11,077 bases of DNA from Oscillospiraceae bacterium (GCA_024404735.1 JAKSPP010000040.1:1-11077), one strand, 5' to 3'; shown: positions 1 through 5,228, numbered from the stretch's first letter. Translations and numbers: made by a program. Notes: generated by a model from the sequence alone, not told the origin.

Positions 1-773
1 CTCTCAAGGTTGTTGGAACCGAGAACGTCCTTTGCGGTAAATACCTTGATAACGCCGGGAGCCTTCTCGGCCTCGGAAATATCAACGCTCTTGATGATTG
101 CGTGAGCAACATCGGGGATGACAACGGCAAGGTGAGCAACGCCCTCGGGCATCTTGAGCTTAATGTCATCGCCGTAGTCGAAGAGACCGGTAACCTTTGC
201 AAGTGCGGTGGGTCTGGGCAGGTTGGAGCCGTAGTAGTCCTCACCCTGGTACTTGTAGGTGATTTCTTCCATGGTCTTCTCGCCGCGCATTACCTCTGCA
301 GCTGCCATAACGGCATCAACGATGGGCTTGTAGCCTGTGCAGCGGCAGACGTTGTGGTTCTTCTCAAACCATGCTCTGACCTCGGCACGGGTGGGATTTG
401 CGTTCTGCTGAAGCAGACCGTATGCAGATACGATAAAGCCGGGGGTGCAGAAACCACACTGAGCGGCACCGAAGGTAATCCATGCCTGCTGCAGGGGGTG
501 GAGATGCTGGGCAGAGCCAACACCCTCGATGGTGATGATTTCGCTGCCTTCTTCGATTTTCTTCATCTTTCTGTTGCAGGAGCGGATAACTTCACCGTTT
601 AAGATAACTGTGCAGGCGCCGCAGACGCCGACACCACAGCCGATTTTGGTTCCCGTAAGACCGAGGCGACGAAGAGCCACAGCCAGAGAATCCTTCTCGG
701 GATCGCAGAGAACAAAACGATCTACACCGTTAATGTTCAGAGCAAATCTCTTTAGCTTTTTTACAGCTTCCAT
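1..773 (-). CDS. Molybdenum-dependent aldehyde oxidoreductase (Mop/xanthine oxidase family), N-terminal part, cut by window edge
   Basis: Reads leftward from ATG at 773-771 and stays open for 257 codons to the window edge. The N-terminal domain is a plant-ferredoxin-type [2Fe-2S] fold with Cys46, Cys51, Cys54 and Cys66. The second, helical [2Fe-2S] domain has Cys106, Cys109, Cys143 and Cys145 in the motifs AAQCGFCTPG and VCRCTGY. The spacing equals that of Desulfovibrio gigas Mop (Cys40/45/48/60 and 100/103/137/139) shifted by six residues. From about residue 170 the chain continues, without a stop, into the start of the molybdopterin subunit (GSNLPRPTALAKVTG), so it is a fused one-chain enzyme of about 900 residues in the D. 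gigas style rather than a separate small subunit. By family knowledge it oxidises aldehydes (or a related substrate) to acids, passing electrons from molybdenum cofactor through both iron-sulfur clusters in the cytoplasm. The substrate cannot be told from this part. An SD-like AGGAAGGG sits at about 782-789. Confidence 0.93.
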   Translation of the reverse strand, partial: MEAVKKLKRFALNINGVDRFVLCDPEKDSLAVALRRLGLTGTKIGCGVGVCGACTVILNGEVIRSCNRKMKKIEEGSEIITIEGVGSAQHLHPLQQAWITFGAAQCGFCTPGFIVSAYGLLQQNANPTRAEVRAWFEKNHNVCRCTGYKPIVDAVMAAAEVMRGEKTMEEITYKYQGEDYYGSNLPRPTALAKVTGLFDYGDDIKLKMPEGVAHLAVVIPDVAHAIIKSVDISEAEKAPGVIKVFTAKDVLGSNNLE

Positions 774-876
774 TTGTATTTCCCTTCCTAAAATATTATT
801 GCTTTTTTTCCTTAGTGATGTATAATTGTTGTAATTTATTGATAAAAGTCAATAAATATCTAATATACAGCAAGTT

Positions 877-905
877 ATTATACAATATTATTTTTGTGAT
901 TGCAA
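877..905 (-). promoter_or_regulatory. Sigma-A-type promoter of the aldehyde oxidoreductase gene
   Basis: On the minus strand TTGCAA (905-900) is followed by a 17-bp spacer and a perfect TATAAT (882-877). Transcription would begin near 870 and leave a leader of about 97 nt. The -35 hexamer overlaps a tandem TGCAAG-TGCAAG repeat (901-912), which might be a regulator contact. The rest of the 180-bp divergent region (774-953) is AT-rich, with no further gene seen. For the rightward gene only an isolated TATTATAA (926-933) without a convincing -35 is visible. Confidence 0.6.
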
Positions 906-941
906 GTGCAAGTTAAATTTTTAATTATTATAAAGGGAGCT

Positions 942-953
942 ATGCTTTTATAA
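942..953 (+). other. Possible three-codon leader ORF (Met-Leu-Leu-stop) abutting pgeF
   Basis: ATG CTT TTA TAA lies between the ribosome binding site AAAGGGAG (932-939) and the ATG at 954, and its stop codon directly touches that ATG. It could allow coupled initiation, or it may be chance in AT-rich DNA. The SD is only 2 nt from this ATG, which is closer than usual. Confidence 0.2.
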
Positions 954-1745
954 ATGTTTTACGAATGCAAAAAGGGCTGTCTTGTTTATATGTGTTCAAG
1001 CATCATTAAGGTTCCCCACGCTTTTTCAACCCGTTTCGGCGGTGTCAGCAAGGGAATTTACGAATCACTAAACTTTGCCTCCCGAAGAGAGGACGCCCCG
1101 GAAAATGTAAAGGAAAATTACAGAAGGTTTCTCTCTGTTGTGGATGCAGGCGAAAACGATGCGGTCGTAACCCTTCAGGTTCATAAAACGGAGGTTCGCT
1201 ATGCCACAGAGGAGGACAGGCACATTCCCGCAAGTACCGTTCCCTACGAATGCGACGGCCTTTATACAGACAGGAAAAATCTCCCCCTTATGTGCTTTAC
1301 CGCCGACTGCGTTCCCGTTTTGCTCTGTGATGATGCCGCGGGGGTTATTGCCGCCGTTCATTGCGGCTGGAGAAGCTCCGTCGGTGATATTCTCGGGGTT
1401 GCCGCAGGTAAAATGATATCCACAGGGGCTGCGGCCGAAAATATCAAGGCGGCAATAGGCCCATCCATCGGAGCCTGCTGCTTTGAGACAGACGACGACG
1501 TTCCCGAGGCCGTCTGCAAATACCTCGGCGGGGATACGGACGGACTCTTCGCAAGGAAAGAAAACGGAAAAACCCTCGTTGACCTCAGGGCCGCAAACAG
1601 AAGAAGACTTCTGCAGCTTGGTTTTTCGGAAGAAAACATTGATGTTTCCGATGAGTGCACCATGTGCCTTCACGATAAATACTGGTCACACAGATACACA
1701 AAGGGGCAGAGAGGCTCACAGGGGGCAGTTATCTGTCTCAGATAA
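954..1745 (+). CDS. pgeF: PgeF/YfiH/LACC1-family multicopper-oxidase-like purine nucleoside enzyme or peptidoglycan editing factor
   Basis: A 263-residue protein of the YfiH (DUF152, 'laccase domain') family. The family's metal ligands are visible: His77 in LQVHKTEV, Cys119 in FTADCVPVLL, and His136 in AVHCGWRSS. The typical N-terminal block is present (HAFSTRFGGVSKGIYESLN, residues 22-40), as is IGPSIGACCFE near residues 164-174. Members have been reported as zinc-dependent purine nucleoside phosphorylase/adenosine deaminase enzymes, and in E. coli as PgeF, which prevents wrong amino acids entering peptidoglycan; which role applies here cannot be told. E. coli YfiH is about 20 residues shorter. 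The start is uncertain: AAAGGGAG (932-939) is 14 nt from ATG 954, rather far, and Met13 is an alternative. A three-codon ORF ends exactly where this one begins (see the separate entry). No clear terminator follows. Confidence 0.88.
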   Translation: MFYECKKGCLVYMCSSIIKVPHAFSTRFGGVSKGIYESLNFASRREDAPENVKENYRRFLSVVDAGENDAVVTLQVHKTEVRYATEEDRHIPASTVPYECDGLYTDRKNLPLMCFTADCVPVLLCDDAAGVIAAVHCGWRSSVGDILGVAAGKMISTGAAAENIKAAIGPSIGACCFETDDDVPEAVCKYLGGDTDGLFARKENGKTLVDLRAANRRRLLQLGFSEENIDVSDECTMCLHDKYWSHRYTKGQRGSQGAVICLR

Positions 1746-1794
1746 GCGCAAAACCTTATTGCAAGCTTAAAATATCCCTTATTTATATTTTTTC

Positions 1795-1823
1795 TTTACT
1801 TTATGGCTTTTTTATTGTATGAT
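1795..1823 (+). promoter_or_regulatory. Sigma-A-type promoter of the acetoacetate-decarboxylase-family gene
   Basis: TTTACT (1795-1800), a 17-bp spacer, then TATGAT (1818-1823), preceded by T-rich DNA. Transcription would begin at about 1830, immediately before the inverted repeat at 1832-1848, leaving a leader of about 70 nt. Confidence 0.55.
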
Positions 1824-1831
1824 GCAATATA

Positions 1832-1848
1832 CGGGAATGATATTCCCG
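1832..1848. promoter_or_regulatory. Perfect inverted repeat CGGGAAT-GAT-ATTCCCG, candidate operator or 5' stem-loop
   Basis: Two perfect 7-bp arms around a 3-nt centre begin 9 bp after the -10 hexamer, that is at the predicted +1 to +18. This position fits a repressor operator, or a stabilising hairpin at the mRNA 5' end. No U-run follows, so it is not a terminator. Confidence 0.5.
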
Positions 1849-1900
1849 ATTAATTTGTAATTTCATTTACGCAACCAATAATAAAAAGGAGACGAATTAA

Positions 1901-2776
1901 ATGGCTAAGATTCAGTACGGATTTTCTCAGGATCCCGAACTCTTAAACGACTATCTCAAGGGCGGCTGCCTTCTTACCGAGGAAGAGGGTCTCTTCCTTG
2001 CATGGGAAACCGATCCCGAGCTTGTTAAGGCTGCTCTGCCTCCCTGCCTCGATTACGTTAACAACAAGGTTTCCGTTTATGTTATGCGCATAGGCAGAAC
2101 CAGCTTCGGCCCCGCCTTCATGGAGGCGGCTCTTATGCTTGATGCAAGCTACCAGGGCAAGGTCGGTATGTATGCCCCCTCCTTCCTCATGTACGGCCCC
2201 GGCGCTGAGTCCGCAACCGTTATGGGACGCGAGATTTACGGCATCAACAAGAAGTACGCAAGCGACATCCGCCTGACCAAGAACGGCGACACCTGCACCA
2301 TCTCCATTGAGAGAGGCGGACGCCTTGTATTCAACACCGAGTGCGAGCTCGGAAAGTACAATGACGAGGCAGCCGGCATGGCAGCATTCGGTATGCCCAA
2401 GAAGGGCGACGGTGGCCCCGGCAGCGCATACTTCTTCACCTACGATGCACATCAGGACAAGGAAACCAAGAACATCATCTTCGACGCTGTTCACCTCAAC
2501 GACACCGTTTCCGTCACCACCAACACCGAGGACTGGATTCCCGGCGAGGTCAAGTACATCGAGATGGAAGATTCCTGGAACGATCCCTGGAGCTACTTCA
2601 CCGTTAACAAGTTCATCGGTGCAGGCTATGCACATCAGGAGCTCTTCATGACCGAGCAGATTCAGCACAGAAACGTCGGTGAGCCCAACGCAATTATGGC
2701 AAAGCTTGTTAACAGCAAGTTTGACCTTGCTGCCTTCGGCAAGTCCACCAGAATTATCAACGCAGATTTCAACTGA
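1901..2776 (+). CDS. Acetoacetate decarboxylase family protein
   Basis: A 291-residue protein of the acetoacetate decarboxylase (ADC) fold. The family's Schiff-base region is clear: GREIYGINKKYASD (residues 109-122) matches the Clostridium acetobutylicum GRELSAYPKKLGYP block. Lys117 is therefore the predicted Schiff-base lysine (Lys115 in C. acetobutylicum) and Lys118 its pKa-lowering neighbour. Glu75 (FMEAALML) lines up with ADC Glu76. The residue matching ADC Arg29 seems to be acidic here (TEEEG, residues 26-30), so the substrate may be a larger keto acid, or the reaction may be an aldol/dehydratase type as known for other members of the superfamily. The chain is about 45 residues longer than the 244-residue ADC, with extra sequence around 146-175. 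The start is supported by AAGGAG (1887-1892), 8 nt upstream. Codon choice (AAG, GGC, CTC, AAC) is strongly biased, as in highly expressed genes. It forms a single-gene unit with its own promoter and terminator. Confidence 0.85.
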   Translation: MAKIQYGFSQDPELLNDYLKGGCLLTEEEGLFLAWETDPELVKAALPPCLDYVNNKVSVYVMRIGRTSFGPAFMEAALMLDASYQGKVGMYAPSFLMYGPGAESATVMGREIYGINKKYASDIRLTKNGDTCTISIERGGRLVFNTECELGKYNDEAAGMAAFGMPKKGDGGPGSAYFFTYDAHQDKETKNIIFDAVHLNDTVSVTTNTEDWIPGEVKYIEMEDSWNDPWSYFTVNKFIGAGYAHQELFMTEQIQHRNVGEPNAIMAKLVNSKFDLAAFGKSTRIINADFN

Positions 2777-2803
2777 TAGCTTCTTGCATTCTGATTTATT
2801 TCA

Positions 2804-2836
2804 GCAGGCCGCCTTTATTAGGCGGCCTGCTTTTTT
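2804..2836 (+). terminator. Rho-independent terminator after the ADC-family gene
   Basis: A perfect 10-bp stem, GCAGGCCGCC (2804-2813) with GGCGGCCTGC (2821-2830), has a 7-nt loop TTTATTA and is followed by six T residues. Confidence 0.96.
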
Positions 2837-2881
2837 CCGAAATAAAAGCGAAAAATAATTCCCGAAAAAGGCAAAAAACTC

Positions 2882-2910
2882 TTGCTTTTATGCCGAAGCT
2901 ATGCTAAAAT
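2882..2910 (+). promoter_or_regulatory. Sigma-A promoter of rpmE, extended -10
   Basis: TTGCTT (2882-2887), a 17-bp spacer and TAAAAT (2905-2910), with TGC directly before the -10 (extended -10). Transcription would begin near 2917, giving an 80-nt leader to the rpmE start. Confidence 0.7.
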
Positions 2911-2916
2911 TCCATT

Positions 2917-2996
2917 TGCGTCTTGTAACGGCAGTCTATGGTTATTTTCCATGGCAAGGCACTCAAGGCAGTTTATTTATTGATAGGAGAGCTATT
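2917..2996 (+). promoter_or_regulatory. rpmE 5' leader with a small hairpin, possible L31 autoregulatory leader
   Basis: This untranslated stretch contains a 6-bp hairpin (2936-2941 with 2949-2954, one G-U pair, loop TTATTTT) followed by two AAGGCA elements (2956-2961 TAAGGC-like context) upstream of the SD. Firmicute rpmE genes are known to carry L31-binding leaders. Whether this is one is inference from position and length, not from a recognised consensus. Confidence 0.3.
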
Positions 2997-3194
2997 ATGA
3001 AGCCCGATATCCATCCTAAGTACGAGCAGACCACCATTCGCTGCGCATGCGGTGAAGTTATCGAGACCGGCAGCACCAAGCAGAACATCACCGTTGAAAT
3101 CTGCTCCAAGTGCCATCCCTTCTACACCGGTAAGCAGAAGCTGGTTGACACCTCCGGACGTGTTGATAAGTTCAACAAGAAGTACGGTCTGTAA
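2997..3194 (+). CDS. rpmE: 50S ribosomal protein L31, zinc-binding (C+) type
   Basis: A 65-residue protein of the usual L31 length, beginning MKPDIHPKY and containing HPFYTGKQK. The zinc-ribbon cysteines are Cys16, Cys18, Cys37 and Cys40, at the same positions as in E. coli L31, so this is the zinc-containing paralogue rather than the cysteine-free YtiA type. L31 sits at the central protuberance of the large subunit and bridges to the small subunit. The start at 2997 is chosen over an in-frame ATG at 2901 because AGGAG (2985-2989) lies 7 nt before it, family homology begins there, and the ATG at 2901 overlaps the -10 element. Codon use is strongly biased. The gene stands alone between its promoter and a terminator. 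Confidence 0.97.
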   Translation: MKPDIHPKYEQTTIRCACGEVIETGSTKQNITVEICSKCHPFYTGKQKLVDTSGRVDKFNKKYGL

Positions 3195-3215
3195 TTCAAT
3201 ATCGTATAAGGCTTA

Positions 3216-3248
3216 TTCCCCGCTTCCTCGTGAAGCGGGGATTTTTTT
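3216..3248 (+). terminator. Rho-independent terminator after rpmE
   Basis: A perfect 9-bp stem, CCCCGCTTC (3218-3226) with GAAGCGGGG (3232-3240), has a 5-nt loop and is followed by A and then seven T residues. It separates rpmE from the pilus locus. Confidence 0.96.
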
Positions 3249-3338
3249 GCTTTTTTTACCCGTCTTCCTGCAAAACTCTGTGCCCGATTTTGATGTTTGT
3301 CGCAAATATTTCCATAAAATTGCAATATCTGACAGAAT

Positions 3339-3368
3339 ACGACAAATACGGCGCTTTTGGGTTATAAA
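3339..3368 (+). promoter_or_regulatory. Possible promoter of the PilT-like gene
   Basis: ACGACA (3339-3344), an 18-bp spacer and TATAAA (3363-3368) give a weak sigma-A match about 50 nt before the start codon and after the rpmE terminator, where a promoter is needed. The -35 overlaps the right arm (CGACAAA, 3340-3346) of an inverted repeat whose left arm TTTGTCG lies at 3296-3302. Confidence 0.35.
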
Positions 3369-3380
3369 GACTTAAACAAA

Positions 3381-3397
3381 GCGGAGCTTTTCTCCGC
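3381..3397 (+). promoter_or_regulatory. Stem-loop in the PilT-like gene leader
   Basis: GCGGAG (3381-3386) pairs perfectly with CTCCGC (3392-3397) across the loop CTTTT, just upstream of the ribosome binding region (AAGGA 3401-3405 and GAGG 3408-3411). It might stabilise the mRNA end or affect initiation. Confidence 0.4.
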
Positions 3398-3417
3398 AGA
3401 AAGGACTGAGGGCCTTT

Positions 3418-4293
3418 ATGAAAACCTTTCTTGAAACCGTAAAAGCAGCCCTTGACCTCGGGGCATCGGATATTTTCATTATGGCAGGCAGCCCGATTAT
3501 AGTTAAATCATCAGGCAATTACAGTAATCTTGATTCCGAAAAGCTCTCTGCAACAGACAGTGAAAAGCTAATAGGCCAGATTTACGAAATCGGGAAAAGA
3601 AAAAAGAATCTTCTTGAAACGGTCGGAGACGATGATTTCGCCGTTTCTATTCCGGGGCTCACAAGGCTGAGAGTAAATGCCTACAGGCAAAGAGGCTCTG
3701 TTGCCGCCGTCGCAAGGCTGATTCCCTTCGGAATCCCCAATGCCGGGGAGATGGGCATCCCCTCGTGGCTTATGGAAATGGCGGAGCTTAAGTCCGGAAT
3801 CATCATTCTGAGCGGAACTGCGGGAAGCGGTCGCTCAACAACGGCAGCCTGCCTGATTGACAGAATAAACAGTACCCGCACAGGGCACATCGTTACTCTT
3901 GAAGACCCCATCGAATATCTTCACAAAAACAAATCCTGCTTCATTTCCCAGAGGGAGCTCGGTATAGACAGCCATGACTACAGGGCGGCCCTGAGAGAAT
4001 GCCGCAGAAAATGCCCCGGCGTTGTCTTCATCGACAGGCTTCGCTATCAGGAGGATATCCTGACGGCGCTTGAGCTTTGCGACACAGGCTGTCTTGTAAT
4101 TATCGCGGCAGATGCAAAATCTCCCGATGATGCCTTCTCAAAAATGCTTTCTCTCTTCTCTGCGGAAACGCAGGAGCAAATGAAAAAGATACTCATGCAG
4201 TCAGTAAAATACATTGTATGTCAGAGTCTTACGTCCGATGAAAAAGGAAAGCTCTCACCGGGCTTTGAGCTTATGAAGCCGTCGGAAATATAA
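3418..4293 (+). CDS. PilT-like secretion ATPase with degenerate catalytic motifs (putative pseudo-ATPase)
   Basis: A 291-residue protein that resembles the PilT/GspE family along its whole length. GASDIFIMAGSP (residues 15-26) matches the PilT N-terminal domain, RLRVNAYRQRGSVAAVARLI (83-102) matches PilT RFRVNVFRQRG, and an Asp-box-like TLEDPIEY (160-167) is kept. The active site is altered in three places. The Walker A lysine is arginine (GTAGSGRSTT, 133-142, Arg139). The Walker B/catalytic segment GEMRD of PilT is DRLRY here (206-210), with Arg207 in place of the catalytic glutamate. The His-box histidine of GTLHT is Asp232 (IAADAK). PilT is about 350 residues, so the C-terminal part is shortened. 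ATP hydrolysis is therefore doubtful; a regulatory, structural or nucleotide-sensing role is inferred. The gene is the first of the pilus locus, followed by the c-di-GMP riboswitch. Start: tandem SD-like AAGGA/GAGGG. CpaF downstream supplies an intact motor. Confidence 0.8.
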   Translation: MKTFLETVKAALDLGASDIFIMAGSPIIVKSSGNYSNLDSEKLSATDSEKLIGQIYEIGKRKKNLLETVGDDDFAVSIPGLTRLRVNAYRQRGSVAAVARLIPFGIPNAGEMGIPSWLMEMAELKSGIIILSGTAGSGRSTTAACLIDRINSTRTGHIVTLEDPIEYLHKNKSCFISQRELGIDSHDYRAALRECRRKCPGVVFIDRLRYQEDILTALELCDTGCLVIIAADAKSPDDAFSKMLSLFSAETQEQMKKILMQSVKYIVCQSLTSDEKGKLSPGFELMKPSEI

Positions 4294-4294
4294 G
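4265..4294 (+). promoter_or_regulatory. Possible promoter for the riboswitch transcript
   Basis: TTGAGC (4265-4270), an 18-bp spacer and TATAAG (4289-4294) overlap the stop region of the PilT-like gene. Transcription would begin near 4301, shortly before the riboswitch leader. It is a weak match; read-through from upstream is equally possible. Confidence 0.35.
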
Positions 4295-4312
4295 AAAAAA
4301 CAATGATAAGCC

Positions 4313-4331
4313 GCAGGGGTGTCCCCCCTGC
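4313..4331 (+). other. GC-rich hairpin between the PilT-like gene and the riboswitch
   Basis: GCAGGGG (4313-4319) pairs with CCCCTGC (4325-4331) across loop TGTCC, with further C residues after it. There is no T-run, so it is not a standard terminator. It may protect an RNA end, cap the riboswitch leader, or offer C-rich partners for the G-rich segments at 4487-4497 and 4522-4527. Confidence 0.45.
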
Positions 4332-4349
4332 CCCACAGAATACAAAGAG

Positions 4350-4454
4350 CGGTATGTGAAAAATGGCAAATCCGGTGAAAACCGCGAGACGCAAAGCCAC
4401 AGGGCCTAAGGGCTTTTTCGTAAAAAGCCTATGGCAGCCGGTTGCCGAAATACT
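4350..4454 (+). ncRNA. Cyclic-di-GMP class I riboswitch aptamer (GEMM-I)
   Basis: The conserved GEMM-I elements occur in order. GGCAAA is at 4365-4370. Stem P2 CGGT/ACCG (4373-4376, 4381-4384) is capped by a GAAA tetraloop (4377-4380). GACGCAAAGCC is at 4388-4398 and GGGCCTAAG at 4402-4410. The distal stem is GGCTTTTT/AAAAAGCC (4411-4418, 4422-4429). TATGG is at 4430-4434 and CAGCCGGTTGCCGA at 4435-4448. CCTAAG together with TATGG forms the classic 11-nt receptor for the GAAA tetraloop, as in natural c-di-GMP-I aptamers. A closing helix GGTAT/ATACT (4351-4355 with 4450-4454, one G-U) is possible. The guanines of GGCAAA that include the G20-equivalent are kept, so the ligand is expected to be c-di-GMP rather than 3',3'-cGAMP. 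It lies 81 nt before the prepilin peptidase start and should control that gene and the Tad operon behind it. Confidence 0.95.
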
Positions 4455-4527
4455 TGCACGCAGTATTCGGCAGCCCTCCATCTGTCGGGGCGGGGAGTCA
4501 CTTCCCTCAGAATAATAAACCGGGGAG
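4440..4527 (+). promoter_or_regulatory. Riboswitch expression platform, probably translational
   Basis: A 14-bp hairpin (4440-4454 with 4462-4475, one bulged A and one G-U pair, loop TGCACGC) uses the 3' strand of the aptamer, so it and the ligand-bound fold exclude each other. It has no U-tract and so is not an intrinsic terminator. Further on, CGGGGAG occurs twice (4491-4497 and 4521-4527, the second being the SD), and CTTCCC (4501-4506) between them can pair with either copy through six pairs including one G-U. Pairing with the first copy would leave the SD free; pairing with the second would hide it. CTCC (4476-4479) and GCCC (4473-4476) can compete for the first copy. The on/off direction is not settled by sequence alone. 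Confidence 0.55.
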
Positions 4528-4534
4528 ATGTACG

Positions 4535-5212
4535 ATGATAATAAACTTAATAATCGGGCTTCTTCTCGGAGCCGCAGCAAAGCCCATATCCGACATTTTT
4601 ACGGATAAGCTCCTTAAAGCAAGAGGAAAGGAATTAAAGCAGAAAAAGGAGAACCTTATCATCCACACGCTTCTGTCCGCCCTTCTGGGCGCAGGCATCG
4701 GAGCTTCATTCGGAATAAGCCTTCAGGCACTGTTTGTCATCCTTCTTCTTCTTATCGGAAACATCGTTTCCACAAGCGACATTGCCTGCAGAATAATCCC
4801 CAATGAAACCGTTCTGGCAATTCTCCTTATAAAGCTTCTCTTCGGAGTGACCGCACTTCTTAAGCCCGGGGCGATGCCCTCATGGAATCCCCTTCTTTCT
4901 CTTGCGGGCTTTGCCGTTATGACGCTTATTTTCCTTCTTCCCGCACTGAAGGGTGGAAAAGTCGGGGCAGGAGATATTAAGCTTGCGATGGTGGTGGGCT
5001 TTTCCTCGGAGCTTATGCCCGGGCTTCTTGCGGTGGTTTTCATGGGCGTTCTGGTTCTCGTTTACGGCTTTGTTCAGAAGAGAATCCCGGTGCTGGGGCG
5101 TCTTCCCCTTATTGACTTTATGAAAACAAGCTTTCCCATGGGTCCCTTTCTATGCGCAGCGCAGATAGGCGCAATGCTTTGCTGCGGCGCAGGTCTTATA
5201 CAAATCAAATAA
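4535..5212 (+). CDS. Prepilin peptidase, type IV leader peptidase A24 family (TadV/CpaA type)
   Basis: A 225-residue, very hydrophobic integral membrane aspartic protease. The two catalytic aspartates of the family are visible: Asp82 in TSDIACRIIPN and Asp147 in the hallmark GAGDIKLAM. About six to seven membrane segments can be seen (roughly 3-18, 44-62, 65-80, 91-108, 118-137, 158-180, 203-222). There is no N-terminal zinc-cysteine methylase domain as in PilD, as expected of TadV/CpaA-type enzymes. It should cleave the Flp prepilins and TadE after the glycine of their G|Q motifs. The start at 4535 is preferred over an in-frame TTG at 4442 inside the riboswitch: GGGGAG (4522-4527) is 7 nt before it, and upstream translation would have no homology. 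It is the first gene behind the c-di-GMP riboswitch, so it is likely the directly regulated cistron. Confidence 0.9.
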   Translation: MIINLIIGLLLGAAAKPISDIFTDKLLKARGKELKQKKENLIIHTLLSALLGAGIGASFGISLQALFVILLLLIGNIVSTSDIACRIIPNETVLAILLIKLLFGVTALLKPGAMPSWNPLLSLAGFAVMTLIFLLPALKGGKVGAGDIKLAMVVGFSSELMPGLLAVVFMGVLVLVYGFVQKRIPVLGRLPLIDFMKTSFPMGPFLCAAQIGAMLCCGAGLIQIK

Positions 5213-5228
5213 ACGGCAGTGAGCCGGT

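Noticed and set aside
102..602. 166-codon plus-strand open frame in the aldehyde oxidoreductase region
   Set aside because: The minus strand encodes eight correctly spaced [2Fe-2S] cysteines; the plus frame is a shadow.
1068..1673. 201-codon minus-strand open frame opposite pgeF
   Set aside because: The plus strand carries all YfiH-family metal ligands; the antisense frame has no homology or SD.
1943..2668. Long minus-strand open frame (241 codons) opposite the ADC-family gene
   Set aside because: It mirrors a gene with clear family motifs and strong codon bias; its translation has no recognisable motif and is an antisense shadow.
2901..2996. N-terminal extension of L31 from ATG 2901
   Set aside because: That ATG overlaps the -10 element, and L31 homology with a proper SD begins at 2997.
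4365..4370. cGAMP-specific (GEMM-Ib) variant of the riboswitch
   Set aside because: The guanines of GGCAAA are present; the cGAMP variant carries an adenine at the G20-equivalent position.
4440..4475. Intrinsic terminator as the riboswitch output
   Set aside because: The stem is strong, but the following bases (CTCCATCTGTCGGGG) contain no U-tract.
4442..4534. N-terminal extension of the prepilin peptidase from a TTG at 4442
   Set aside because: It lies in the aptamer and expression platform, lacks an SD, and homology starts at 4535 behind GGGGAG.
4221..4580. Minus-strand open frame over the riboswitch
   Set aside because: It crosses a conserved structured RNA and two plus-strand gene ends; no SD or motif.
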